A stretch of 48,033 nucleotides of DNA from DATKMK01 sp035541895 (GTDB lineage: Bacteria; Desulfobacterota; Binatia; HRBIN30; JACQVA1). The position numbers were made by a program, and so were the translations under genes. Location of the stretch: positions 1-48,033 of the forward strand of contig DATKMK010000055.1 in the NCBI GenBank assembly GCA_035541895.1. Direction: 5' to 3'. Numbering within the stretch: the first letter of the stretch is position 1; each line of letters begins with the position of its first letter. Under the pieces are notes generated by a model, which had not been told where the DNA came from, did not search any database, and worked only from the letters and a program-made list of their open reading frames with translations. Shown in pieces: positions 18,250 through 25,942 of the stretch.

Positions 18250-19017
18250 TCAGCGAGGGCCGGTGCGGGCCGCCCGGCGCGGGGGGCGCGCGTTTCGTCG
18301 TTCGCCCGGCGGGACGGTCGGCGGCGGCGCGCCGTCCGGGAGGATCAACAGGTCCCGATAGTGGCCCTCGCCGGAACTGCGCGTGGTCACGCCGGGTTCG
18401 TCCTCGAGCGCGAGATGGACGATGCGACGATCGCGCGGACTGAGCGATTCCATGCTCATTGCCCGCTGCTTATTCTTCGCTTCCTGCGCCAGGCGCGCCG
18501 CGATGGCCTCGAGCATCGAGCGGCGACGCACGCGGTATTGCTCGCAGTCGACGCTGAGATGCGCCGCGGCATCGTCGCGCCCCAACGCGCGATGGAGGAA
18601 GTATTCCAGCGCGTCGAGCGTCTGCCCGTGCCGGCCGATGAGCACACCGCTTTGGTCCCCGCGAATCGACAATTCGATGGTGTCGTCGCGTTCGGCAACA
18701 TCGACCGTCACCGCGAAGCCCATGTGGTCCAGGATGTCCTGCAACAGCGCCCGCGCTCGTGCCGCCAGCCCGGTATCAACCGTCGCAGGACCCTCTCGTT
18801 TCGGGGGTTGGGAATTGCCGGCCGATTCCGTCTCGAACACAACCGGCTGGCGACGGCTGACGCGCACCTTCGCCTTGCGCCCGCCGATGCCCAACACGCC
18901 CTTGGTCGGGCTCGCGATGATGTCGACTTCAACTTGATCGCGCGTGACAGCCAGTTGCTGCAAGGCACTCTCGATCGCCTCGTCGATCGTGGTTCCTTCG
19001 ACCTCCACGACATTCAT
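18250..19017 (-). CDS. khpB: RNA-binding protein KhpB/Jag (Jag-N, KH and R3H domains)
   Basis: KhpB (Jag, SpoIIIJ-associated protein) is an RNA-binding protein linked to cell division and envelope control. Domain order: Jag-N (VVEVEGTTIDEAIESALQQL ... KGVLGIGGRKAKVRV, residues 2-55); a KH domain with the GxxG-type loop IGRHGQTLDALEYFLHRA (near 140-160); and R3H (SMESLSPRDRRIVHLAL ... VTTRSSGEGHYRDLLI, near 195-235). The tail is basic and proline-rich. The ATG at MNVVEVEG has AAGGAG 5 bases upstream; a longer frame exists but lacks a ribosome site. It lies 17 bases after yidC, the usual context. Confidence 0.94.
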   Translation of the reverse strand: MNVVEVEGTTIDEAIESALQQLAVTRDQVEVDIIASPTKGVLGIGGRKAKVRVSRRQPVVFETESAGNSQPPKREGPATVDTGLAARARALLQDILDHMGFAVTVDVAERDDTIELSIRGDQSGVLIGRHGQTLDALEYFLHRALGRDDAAAHLSVDCEQYRVRRRSMLEAIAARLAQEAKNKQRAMSMESLSPRDRRIVHLALEDEPGVTTRSSGEGHYRDLLILPDGAPPPTVPPGERRNARPPRRAARTGPR

Positions 19018-19034
19018 GCGGGCTCCTTCGACTG

Positions 19035-20654
19035 TCACCGCTCGGGGCGGTTGATCGCGTACTGCTGCCCGATCGTCAGCACGTTGTTCACCAGCCAATA
19101 CAGCGTCAGCCCGGCGGGGAAGCTGACGAACATGAAGGTGAACATCAGCGGCATGATCATCATCACCCGCTGCTGCTGCGGATCACCGGTGCTCGGCGTC
19201 ATCCACTGCTGGACGAACATACTTGCGCCCATCAGCAGCGTCATCACCGGAATTCCCGGCGGAGACACGAATGGAATCGCCAGCGTGCCCAAACGGTCCG
19301 GCGCCGACAGATCGTTGATCCACAAGAAAAAGGGCGCGTGGCGCAGCTCGATCGCGTGCGACAGCGCGTTGTACAGCCCGATGAACACGGGGATTTGCAG
19401 CACCATCGGCAAGCACCCGCCGAGCGGGTTGACCTTGTGCCGCCGATATAGCTCCATGATCTCTTTGTTCATTTGATCGGGCTGATCCTTGAACTTCTCG
19501 CGGATCTTGGCCATTTGCGGCTGCAGCTTTTGCATCTCCTTCATCGATTTGAAGCTGCGCCGAGTCAGCGGAATGAACAGCACCTTGATGACCACGGTCA
19601 GCAAAATGATGTCGAGCCCGTAGTTGCCCGTTATCTGGTGCGAGAGCTTGAGCGCGTGCATCAACGGCACCGCGATCACCGCGAAGTAGCCGAGATCCAC
19701 CGCGCGCGAGAGCGAATGGCCGGTCGCCTCCAACGTGTCGACGTCTTTGGGGCCGATGTAGAGATCGAACTGGGCCGTCAGGCGCCCGTCTTGGGGCGGC
19801 ACCAGCAACATGGTCTCGACGTTGTGTTCGCGCTTCTTCAACCATAGCCGCATCGCCTCGCCGTTCGCGGGCACCAACGCTGCCATGAAGTAGCGCCCAT
19901 CGTAGCCGGCCCACTGGATGTCCTTCTCGAGGATCATCCCTTCCGCGAGCTTGTCGAACGGCTCGTGCACAACCTTCTTCGCCTGCAGGAGGGACACTTG
20001 TTCGTAGAGCCGCAGGGTGCCCGCAACCGGCATCGCTTCGATGCTCTTGTCCCAGGTAATGCCCAGTTCGCCGTACGGCACGTCGGTGTTTGCGGCCACG
20101 TCCAAGCCGATCAAGTAGGCATCGCCACGGAACGTCAGCTTCTTCGTGATGTGGGTGGAGCCGAGCGTGCCGGTGAGCGTCAGCGTAGCGGCTTCTCCAT
20201 CTCGCGCCTGGAGCGCCTCCTGATCGCTTTGGTAGACGACGTCCACATCGCTAGCGCTCTCCTTGCCGCGGAGCTGCACGCCCAACGGATACTCGCCGCC
20301 GGCGATGTAGACCATTTCCTGCGGCGGCGAGTCCGGCGCGACGCTGGTGCGGTAGCGCTTGAGTTGAAAGCTCTTCAAGCGGCCGCCACCGGTGGTAATC
20401 ACGGCCCGATACAGCGGGGTGTCGATGGTTACGTCGCGCCCCCCGGCCGCTGCCGCAACCCGCGGGACCTCCGCCGCCGGCTCGATCGCCGGCAGATTCG
20501 GGGGCGCACTCCGCTCGACCGGACTGGGGATCGATTCGGCCGCGCCCTCTGGTTGCACGGGAGGTGGAGGGTATAGCCGCTTCAGTATCACCTCTTGATA
20601 TATGACAAGGATCGCCAACGAGATGGCGACCGCGATGAGCGCGCGCTTTTCCAT
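19035..20654 (-). CDS. yidC: Membrane protein insertase YidC
   Basis: YidC inserts and folds inner-membrane proteins, alone or with SecYEG. It has an N-terminal anchor (LIAVAISLAILVIYQEVIL), then a large periplasmic P1 domain of the Gram-negative type (to about residue 330). The conserved insertase core follows: the amphipathic segment and positive groove region LTRRSFKSMKEMQKLQPQM, the CLPMVLQIPVFIGLYNAL membrane segment, and the last helices ending FPAGLTLYWLVNNVLTIGQQY. 539 residues is normal for a Gram-negative YidC. It starts 3 bases after yidD. Confidence 0.97.
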   Translation of the reverse strand: MEKRALIAVAISLAILVIYQEVILKRLYPPPPVQPEGAAESIPSPVERSAPPNLPAIEPAAEVPRVAAAAGGRDVTIDTPLYRAVITTGGGRLKSFQLKRYRTSVAPDSPPQEMVYIAGGEYPLGVQLRGKESASDVDVVYQSDQEALQARDGEAATLTLTGTLGSTHITKKLTFRGDAYLIGLDVAANTDVPYGELGITWDKSIEAMPVAGTLRLYEQVSLLQAKKVVHEPFDKLAEGMILEKDIQWAGYDGRYFMAALVPANGEAMRLWLKKREHNVETMLLVPPQDGRLTAQFDLYIGPKDVDTLEATGHSLSRAVDLGYFAVIAVPLMHALKLSHQITGNYGLDIILLTVVIKVLFIPLTRRSFKSMKEMQKLQPQMAKIREKFKDQPDQMNKEIMELYRRHKVNPLGGCLPMVLQIPVFIGLYNALSHAIELRHAPFFLWINDLSAPDRLGTLAIPFVSPPGIPVMTLLMGASMFVQQWMTPSTGDPQQQRVMMIMPLMFTFMFVSFPAGLTLYWLVNNVLTIGQQYAINRPER

Positions 20655-20657
20655 GAA

Positions 20658-20918
20658 CTACTGGACGGGATCCCACCCGCCTGCCTGCCACGGATGGCAG
20701 CGGCCGATCCGCCGGAGAGCCAGGGCAAACCCGCGCCAAAGGCCGTAACGGCGCAGCGCATCCATCGCATAATGTGAGCAGGACGGGGCGAAGCGGCAGT
20801 GCGGTCCGAACCAGCTCGCAAGAGACAGTTGGTATAGTCGAATCAGTACAATCGCCACCGATGCGACCGGCGCTACCGGCGAAGTACCGAGGATGTGGGC
20901 GGCAGGTTTGTCCATCAT
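20658..20918 (-). CDS. yidD: Membrane protein insertion efficiency factor YidD
   Basis: A small protein of 86 residues. It has one amphipathic/hydrophobic N-terminal helix (VAPVASVAIVLIRLYQLSLA) and the highly conserved core FGPHCRFAPSCSHYAMDALRRYG ending in RIGRCHPWQAGGWDPV. The three cysteines of the core (HCRFAPSC, RCHPW) are present. YidD assists YidC-dependent insertion. The start ATG overlaps the rnpA stop by 4 bases (ATGA), which fixes the start although the frame is open further upstream. Confidence 0.95.
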   Translation of the reverse strand: MMDKPAAHILGTSPVAPVASVAIVLIRLYQLSLASWFGPHCRFAPSCSHYAMDALRRYGLWRGFALALRRIGRCHPWQAGGWDPVQ

Positions 20919-21451
20919 TCGAGTCGCAACGGCTTGGTCAGCTCGGCGGCGATTTCCGCGCCGGTCAGTGCCGCGGCCCCGGGCTTGGCGATGATCACGA
21001 GATCCTGCGCCGGGTGGATGCGGTGCCGCAGCCGGCGGAACCATTCGCGCACGCGGCGCTTCACGTGATTGCGCTGCACCGCGCCCCCGACCCGCCGGCT
21101 GACGGTGATGCCCAACCGTGTGCCCTCCGTCCGCGGTCGCGACACCACCACGAAGTGCGGCGTGCTGCGGCGGTGACCATCCTGTTGCAGCGAGGCATAC
21201 TCGCGACGGTCGCGGACCCGCCAGCGTTTCGGCAGGCGGGCGCTCGACCCGTTGGTGCTCAGCGCGGCTGCTTCGGCGGGATGCTGACGGTCAGCCGTTT
21301 GCGGCCCTTGTCGCGCCGGCGCTTGAGCACGGCGCGCCCGCCGGCGGTCTCCATCCGGCTGAGAAACCCGTGGGTGCGCTTGCGGCGCGTGTTGCTCGGT
21401 TGGTAGGTGCGTTTCATTGACTCCCCCGCGGCCCGCGGCCTCGACGTTCAT
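20915..21451 (-). CDS. rnpA: Ribonuclease P protein component, apparent N-terminal extension enclosing rpmH
   Basis: RnpA is the protein subunit of RNase P, which cuts the 5' leader from tRNA precursors. The RnpA core starts near residue 72 (RLPKRWRVRDRREYASLQQ) and carries the signature RNHVKRRVRE at residues 127-136. The frame has no ATG, GTG or TTG between the ATG at 21451 and the valine codons at residues 101-103, which lie within the core. The only canonical start is therefore upstream of rpmH, giving 178 residues with a basic extension read in another frame across all of rpmH. This resembles the known Thermus arrangement. A CTG at 21262 would give an ordinary 115-residue protein, so the start is not settled. 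Confidence 0.85.
   Translation of the reverse strand: MNVEAAGRGGVNETHLPTEQHAPQAHPRVSQPDGDRRRARRAQAPARQGPQTADRQHPAEAAALSTNGSSARLPKRWRVRDRREYASLQQDGHRRSTPHFVVVSRPRTEGTRLGITVSRRVGGAVQRNHVKRRVREWFRRLRHRIHPAQDLVIIAKPGAAALTGAEIAAELTKPLRLE
21259..21417 (-). CDS. rpmH: 50S ribosomal protein L34
   Basis: A 52-residue basic protein starting MKRTYQPSNTRRKRTHGFLS and continuing RMETAGGRAVLKRRRDKGRKRLTV, which is the L34 consensus over its whole length, with a short IPPKQPR tail. A GGGGGAG ribosome site is immediately upstream. It is first in the rpmH-rnpA-yidD-yidC-khpB-mnmE series and lies completely inside the extended rnpA frame. dnaA, often the divergent neighbour of rpmH, is not present here. Confidence 0.97.
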   Translation of the reverse strand: MKRTYQPSNTRRKRTHGFLSRMETAGGRAVLKRRRDKGRKRLTVSIPPKQPR

Positions 21452-21489
21452 GGTCCGGGACCCCTGATGTGTCCGTGGCGTAAGGGCAC

Positions 21490-21519
21490 ATTAACACCAC
21501 ACGATTCCGTGCAAGTCAA
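21490..21519 (-). promoter_or_regulatory. Sigma-70-like promoter of the rpmH/rnpA operon
   Basis: On the minus strand TTGACT (-35, 21519-21514) is followed after 18 bases by GTTAAT (-10, 21495-21490). Transcription would begin near 21483, upstream of both the rpmH ATG (21417) and the upstream rnpA ATG (21451), so one messenger RNA could serve both. Confidence 0.65.
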
Positions 21520-21605
21520 TTTGATCCGTCGTCGGGGGGTTCCTGCTTTCGGTCATTGCGATTCCGCCGGCGCTGTGGTCTGGAACCGGTGCGAAGGAGA
21601 CGCCC

Positions 21606-22688
21606 TTGTTGACCTCTGCCGATGACTATCCGGTGCACCAAACCCCCGAACCCATCGCCTGCGTCGGCACCAGCGACCGCAACTTTTACGACCGCTTCTT
21701 TTTCAACGGCTACGCGCGCGACGGCAGCACGTTTTTCGCCGCGGCGATGGGACAGTACCCCAACCGTCACGTCATGGACGCCGCGTTCAATGTCATCCAC
21801 CGCGGCCGCCAGTACGTCGTGCGCGCCTCCCGTCGGGCACCAGCCGACCGGATGGAAACCACCGTGGGCCCCATCGCAATCTCGGTAATTCAACCGTTGC
21901 GAACATTCCGGCTGGTTGTGCAGCCCAATGCGTTCGAGATCAGCGGCGATCTCACCCTCACCGCTCGGGCCGGAGTCATCGAAGAGCCGCGCTTCTTCCG
22001 CCGCATCGACGGTCGGGTGTTCATGGACTACACGCGCCTCACCCAACATGTCGCGGTCGAGGGCACGTTGACGATCGCCGGCGAGACCGTGCGCGTCACC
22101 CCCGACCGCTTCTGGGGCTCGCGCGATCGCTCGTGGGGCATTCGCCCGGTGGGCGAACGCGAGGCCGGCGCACCCGGACCGTTTCAATTCTTCTGGCTGT
22201 GGTCGCCGGTCAACTTCGAGGACCTGTGCACCCACTTCGACGTCAACGACGAGGCCGACGGCTCACGTTGGCACGAAGCCGGTATGATCGCGCCGGTAGG
22301 CGGCGAGGTCGAAATGATGAAGTCGGTCGACTATCGCATCGACTGGCAATCCGGCACTCGCCACGCCAAGCACGCGGAGATCATCCTGCGACGCCGCTCC
22401 GGCGAAGAGTCGGTGCTGGCGCTCAAGCCGCTCTACAACTTCTACATGATCGGGCTCGGCTACCAGCATCCGCAATGGGGCCACGGAATGTGGGTGGGCG
22501 AGAACGAAGTCGGCGGCGAGTCGTGGGCACTGAAGGACGTCGACCCGGCGATCCCGCTCTACCTCCACATCCAAGCCATCTGCGAAGCCACGCTGGGAAA
22601 GCGCCGCGGGATCGGTATCCTGGAGCAACTCGTCATCGGCCCGCACCAGCCGTCGGGTTTCAAAGATCTGCTCGATCTGGCGCCGTGA
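21606..22688 (+). CDS. AttH/CrtC-like lipocalin-fold protein of unknown function
   Basis: A 360-residue protein rich in beta strand and aromatic residues (NFYDRFFFNGYARDGSTFFAA, GPFQFFWLWSPVNFED). It resembles the two-domain AttH/hydroxyneurosporene-synthase-like proteins, which often accompany lipid or steroid catabolism genes. No catalytic motif can be named with certainty. The TTG start at 21606 is chosen because AAGGAG lies 6 bases upstream. No signal peptide is seen. It is divergent from rpmH and convergent with the exported PNPOx-like gene. Confidence 0.6.
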   Translation: MLTSADDYPVHQTPEPIACVGTSDRNFYDRFFFNGYARDGSTFFAAAMGQYPNRHVMDAAFNVIHRGRQYVVRASRRAPADRMETTVGPIAISVIQPLRTFRLVVQPNAFEISGDLTLTARAGVIEEPRFFRRIDGRVFMDYTRLTQHVAVEGTLTIAGETVRVTPDRFWGSRDRSWGIRPVGEREAGAPGPFQFFWLWSPVNFEDLCTHFDVNDEADGSRWHEAGMIAPVGGEVEMMKSVDYRIDWQSGTRHAKHAEIILRRRSGEESVLALKPLYNFYMIGLGYQHPQWGHGMWVGENEVGGESWALKDVDPAIPLYLHIQAICEATLGKRRGIGILEQLVIGPHQPSGFKDLLDLAP

Positions 22689-22695
22689 GCCGCAC

Positions 22696-23145
22696 TCACC
22701 CCGCAACGTCGAACACCACCTTCACCGCCACCGTCTTCCCGGATTTCACTCGCTCCGGGCGGGGGCGGAAGAGGCCGAGCCAGGCGATCCAGTACTTGTT
22801 CGAATACTCGGCGCCGAGCTTCTCGACCAGCTCAAGATCATTGATGACTTCGGCCTTCCCTTCGAAGAACGGGCCGTCTTTGCTGACCGCCACGAATACG
22901 GAACTGCCTTTGCGGATGCGCTTGGCCTTGTGCGAGTCGGGGCTGGTGGTGAAGTACACCACCTTCCCGTCCCACCAGAACCACACCGGTACGGCTTTGC
23001 TGCGCGAACCGTCGGCGCGTTTGGTGGCGACGTAGATCTCGCTCTGCGAGCGCAGCGCCGCCTGCACGTCGGGCGGAAACGTCGCCGCGCGACTACTCGC
23101 TGCCATCGCGACCAGCAACAGGCCGGTCATCAGTATCGTCGTCAT
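22696..23145 (-). CDS. Exported pyridoxamine 5'-phosphate oxidase-fold protein
   Basis: A 149-residue protein with a PNPOx-like split barrel: VQAALRSQSEIYVATKRADGSRSKAVPVWFWWDGKVVYFTTSPDSHKAKRIRKGSSVFVAVS, then FFEGKAEVI. Such barrels bind FMN, F420 or heme. It carries an apparent signal peptide (MTTILMTGLLLVAMAASSRAATF) before the barrel, which is unusual because most relatives are cytosolic. The ATG follows GGGAGG by 4 bases; a GTG 8 codons upstream overlaps the LLM stop codon (GTGA) but has no ribosome site. It is the last gene of an apparent Dph6-like/LLM/PNPOx-like operon. Confidence 0.75.
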   Translation of the reverse strand: MTTILMTGLLLVAMAASSRAATFPPDVQAALRSQSEIYVATKRADGSRSKAVPVWFWWDGKVVYFTTSPDSHKAKRIRKGSSVFVAVSKDGPFFEGKAEVINDLELVEKLGAEYSNKYWIAWLGLFRPRPERVKSGKTVAVKVVFDVAG

Positions 23146-23165
23146 CGATCCTCCCAGTAGCCCCG

Positions 23166-24161
23166 TCACATCTTGGCGATGACTCGCTCGCCGAATTCGC
23201 GAATCTGATCGAGGCCGCTGAAATTGATCGCCAGCAGCGACAGCCCGTGCACGGCTTCGCGCCGGCGCAATTCGGCGATCATCTCTTCGGGTGTGCCCAT
23301 CAACGCGATGGGATGCTTGAGCAGATCGTCCGCCGACAGGCCGAACACGCCGCCGAGACGCTCGGCCATTTGCTGCGTCCGCTTGGGCGAATCAGTCATC
23401 GCGTAGTTGAAGATGGTTGAGGCAAAGCGTGTGGAACCCTTCGGCCGCCCGGCTTTCACCTCGGCCGCGCGCACGCGCGCGAGCTTATCGGCGAGCGCCG
23501 CGTCGCTGAACTTGCGCACTTCCTCCAGCGTCGTCGTCCCGGCGGCGCCGATCACCGGCACCATGTGAATGATGTCCGCCCACTCGCCGGCGCGCCGGAG
23601 AATGCCGTTGCCGCTGCCGCCGAGCATCAGGGGCGGCGCCGGCTTCTGCACGGGCTTCGGCAGGCAGACCGCACCGGTCACTCGAAAGTACTTGCCGGCG
23701 AAGGTGAACGGCTCGTCGCGCCACAGACCGCGCATCACTGCGACGGCTTCGTCCATGATCTTGAGCCGCTCGGAAATGTCCGGGAAGTCGATGCCCATCA
23801 TCACGAACTCGGCGCGCGTCCAGCCGGCACCGACGCCGGCAATCACGCGCCCGCCGCTGGCCTCATCGATTTGCGCAAACAACCGCGCGTGCATCGCTGG
23901 GTGGCGAAACAACATGCAGGCAACATGGCTGCCGATCTTGATGGTCTTGGTACGCTGCGCCAGCGTCGCCATCACCAACGACATTTCATACGCGGCGCGA
24001 TCGGGCTGCAGCACGCCGAGCGCTTCGAAGCAGTAGTGATCGGGCACGAAGACGGTCCCGAAGCCGACAGCTTCGGCCAGTTGCGCTTCCTCGACAATCG
24101 CTTCGATGCCGGTCTGGTTGTGGCGAACCTGCCCGCCGGCGACTTGGATCGCGAACTCCAT
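23166..24161 (-). CDS. LLM-class (luciferase-like, probably F420-dependent) oxidoreductase
   Basis: A 331-residue single-domain TIM-barrel flavin/F420 enzyme. Diagnostic segments are AEAVGFGTVFVPDHY, TKTIKIGSHVACMLFRHPAMHARLFAQIDEASGGRVIAGVGAGWTRAEF, LKIMDEAVAVMRGLW and PPLMLGGSGNGILRRAGEWADII. The family includes F420-dependent reductases and FMN monooxygenases; which cofactor is used cannot be decided here, though the GVGAGW pattern is common in F420-type members. It starts 10 bases after the Dph6-like gene with a GAGGAGG ribosome site, and is followed by the exported PNPOx-fold gene. Confidence 0.88.
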   Translation of the reverse strand: MEFAIQVAGGQVRHNQTGIEAIVEEAQLAEAVGFGTVFVPDHYCFEALGVLQPDRAAYEMSLVMATLAQRTKTIKIGSHVACMLFRHPAMHARLFAQIDEASGGRVIAGVGAGWTRAEFVMMGIDFPDISERLKIMDEAVAVMRGLWRDEPFTFAGKYFRVTGAVCLPKPVQKPAPPLMLGGSGNGILRRAGEWADIIHMVPVIGAAGTTTLEEVRKFSDAALADKLARVRAAEVKAGRPKGSTRFASTIFNYAMTDSPKRTQQMAERLGGVFGLSADDLLKHPIALMGTPEEMIAELRRREAVHGLSLLAINFSGLDQIREFGERVIAKM

Positions 24162-24171
24162 GCGCCTCCTC

Positions 24172-24843
24172 TTAGTGGTCGGACGTCAGTACATCGGCAA
24201 ATACAAAGCCGTCGCGGGTCACAATTTCACCGGTCCTTACCGCGATGTCGTGACGAAACATCGGGCCAGCGCAGGCGAAGGTGTGAAACTCGCCGCGTTC
24301 GCCGCACGGATCCACCCCCGACGGGAGTTCGTCGAGGAGCTGCGTATCGAACGTGCGGCCTGCAAAGCGTGCCTCGAGTTGCTTGGGATCGACGCAGGTC
24401 AGCACCGCGCGCAAACCGTTGCCAATCATCTCCCGCGCCAGCGCATCGGTCGGTTGCAGCCACAAGGGGAACAGCGGCGTCAAACCGGTACCGGCGAGTT
24501 GGCGTTCGCGATAGACACGAATGTCGGTGAGGAAGAGATCGCCGAACGCAACGGCGTCGACGCCTTCGCTGCGTGCCCGTTCGACAACCCGGCGCATCGC
24601 CGCTTCGTAGTGCTCGTTGCTGCACGGCGATGGGATCGGCACCGGCCACAACGGGAGCCCGACCGCTTCGGCTTGTGCGGCCAGCAGTTCAGCCCGCACT
24701 GCGTGCATCGCCACGCGATCCGCCGCCTCGTTGATGGTCGTGACCAGACCAACGATCTCGTACTCGTTCTGCTGCCGCAGGACGTGCAACGCCCAGGCGC
24801 TGTCTTTCCCGCTGCTCCACGACAAGACTGCTTGCGGTCTCAT
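24172..24843 (-). CDS. Dph6-like (diphthine-ammonia ligase family) ATP pyrophosphatase
   Basis: An N-type ATP pyrophosphatase of 223 residues. The PP-loop SGKDS is at residues 10-14 (VLSWSSGKDSAWALH), followed by VAFGDLFLTDIRVYRE and the family-specific C-terminal motif VDPCGERGEFHTFACAGP. Eukaryotic and archaeal Dph6 amidate diphthine on elongation factor 2; bacteria lack diphthamide, so the bacterial members must amidate or otherwise modify something else. Here the gene heads an apparent operon with an LLM oxidoreductase and an exported PNPOx-fold protein. The start is an ATG with no strong ribosome site. Confidence 0.88.
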   Translation of the reverse strand: MRPQAVLSWSSGKDSAWALHVLRQQNEYEIVGLVTTINEAADRVAMHAVRAELLAAQAEAVGLPLWPVPIPSPCSNEHYEAAMRRVVERARSEGVDAVAFGDLFLTDIRVYRERQLAGTGLTPLFPLWLQPTDALAREMIGNGLRAVLTCVDPKQLEARFAGRTFDTQLLDELPSGVDPCGERGEFHTFACAGPMFRHDIAVRTGEIVTRDGFVFADVLTSDH

Positions 24844-24944
24844 GGCCCTTCACTCTTGCTGAGCACCGACCCTATCGCAACGCCGTTCCCACCTCCACCG
24901 CGCTTGACTCAGCTCCTCCTGGCCCGCAGACATGGCCGGTCGCT

Positions 24945-25880
24945 ATGGCAAGCATCGAAGTCAGGCCCGCTCGATTCAACTTCGTCGCCGTCAGGTTCCC
25001 GCTGACTATTGCTCTCGCGCTGTCGCTGCTGGCGCGGAGTGCGGGAGCATACTCGGGAGGAATCTCCAGCTTTTCAGGCAATCCGAAGGCGGGCGGCGGC
25101 ACGATCTGCACGAGTTGTCACGGCGGCGGAACTGCGCCGTCGGTTCGATTCGAGGGGCCGTCGACCGTGACCACCGGCTCGACCACGACGCTTCGCTTCG
25201 TCGTCCATTCGAACGCATCCACCAGACAAAGGGCCGCGGGACTCGACGTCTCGGTGAGCAGCGGACAGCTAGCGACGATCGCGGGGCAGAGGGAACAGCT
25301 CTCCGCAAAGGAGATCACCCACACCAGCCCGAAGACCATCGACGGCAACGACGAGGCGGCGTGGGACTTCAACTTCATCGCACCGGCGTCACCCGCCGAC
25401 GTCACGCTCTATGGCGCCGGCAACAGTGTGAATCAGAACGGCTCGACTTCCGGTGACAATGCCAAGTCGACCAGGTTCGCGGTCTCCGTCATCGCCGCAG
25501 GCCCGTCATCGACACCGACGGACACGGCGACGCCCACCGACACCCCGACACCGACCAACACCCCGGCGCCGTCGCCTACCGCATCGGCGACGACCACGGC
25601 GACACCGTCGTTCACCGCAACAGATACCGCAACGGCGACGTCAACGATCACGTTCGGACCGAGTCCAACGCCCACGGCAACTCGGGTGCCCGGATCGTGC
25701 GTCGGTGACTGCGACGACAGCGGAATCGTCAGCGTCGATGAGCTGGTCGTGGCCGTGCGCATCGCGCTCGGCACGCTCACGCCGGACTTCTGCCCCGCTG
25801 CCGATGCCGATCACAGCAGTCAGGTGACCGTCGACGAATTAGTCTTGGCGGTGAACGCCGCACTCAACGGATGTCCGTAG
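24945..25880 (+). CDS. Secreted choice-of-anchor-V-like protein with CxxCH, Thr/Pro linker and dockerin-like tail
   Basis: A 311-residue secreted protein. Order: signal peptide (residues about 15-35, ending RSAGA); YSGGISSFSGNPKAGGGTICTSCHGGG, with a heme-c type motif at C55, C58, H59; a beta-sandwich of about 120 residues (choice-of-anchor V type); a Thr/Pro/Ala linker at 186-248; and two dockerin-like loops, DCDDSGIVSVDE (255-266) and DADHSSQVTVDE (287-298), each followed by a hydrophobic helix. Such paired loops bind calcium in dockerins and recur at the ends of secreted proteins in several soil lineages. The role is unknown. The start ATG lacks a clear ribosome site. Confidence 0.75.
   Translation: MASIEVRPARFNFVAVRFPLTIALALSLLARSAGAYSGGISSFSGNPKAGGGTICTSCHGGGTAPSVRFEGPSTVTTGSTTTLRFVVHSNASTRQRAAGLDVSVSSGQLATIAGQREQLSAKEITHTSPKTIDGNDEAAWDFNFIAPASPADVTLYGAGNSVNQNGSTSGDNAKSTRFAVSVIAAGPSSTPTDTATPTDTPTPTNTPAPSPTASATTTATPSFTATDTATATSTITFGPSPTPTATRVPGSCVGDCDDSGIVSVDELVVAVRIALGTLTPDFCPAADADHSSQVTVDELVLAVNAALNGCP
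25500..25688 (+). repeat. Low-complexity Thr/Pro-coding tract
   Basis: Short imperfect repeats of codons for Thr, Pro, Ala, Asp and Ser (TPTDTPTPTNTP-type units) encode residues 186-248 of the secreted protein. This is a flexible, probably glycosylatable linker and a likely site of length variation by slippage. Confidence 0.85.
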
Positions 25881-25898
25881 TGCGGAGTGCGGAATGAT

Positions 25899-25941
25899 GA
25901 ATGCGGAATCGTGGGAGCCCGAACTTCCGAATTCCGCATTC
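25899..25941. terminator. Inverted repeat between convergent genes (possible bidirectional terminator)
   Basis: GAATGCGGAAT (25899-25909) and ATTCCGCATTC (25931-25941) are perfect complements separated by 21 bases. They fill the short gap between the convergent dockerin-like and thiolase genes. The loop is long and there is no U tract, so it may be an intergenic repeat rather than a true terminator. Confidence 0.45.
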
Positions 25942-25942
25942 G

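Noticed and set aside
21057..21072. TTCACGTGA in rnpA as a third parS
   Set aside because: Only the central palindrome matches; the outer positions of the 16-base site do not, and it lies in coding sequence.
21452..21605. Possible oriC or DnaA boxes next to rpmH
   Set aside because: No TTATCCACA-like boxes or AT-rich unwinding region are visible in this 154-base gap and dnaA is not adjacent.
25500..25688. CRISPR-like or minisatellite array
   Set aside because: Repeats are short, degenerate and in frame; they simply encode a Thr/Pro linker. No CRISPR array was seen anywhere in the window.
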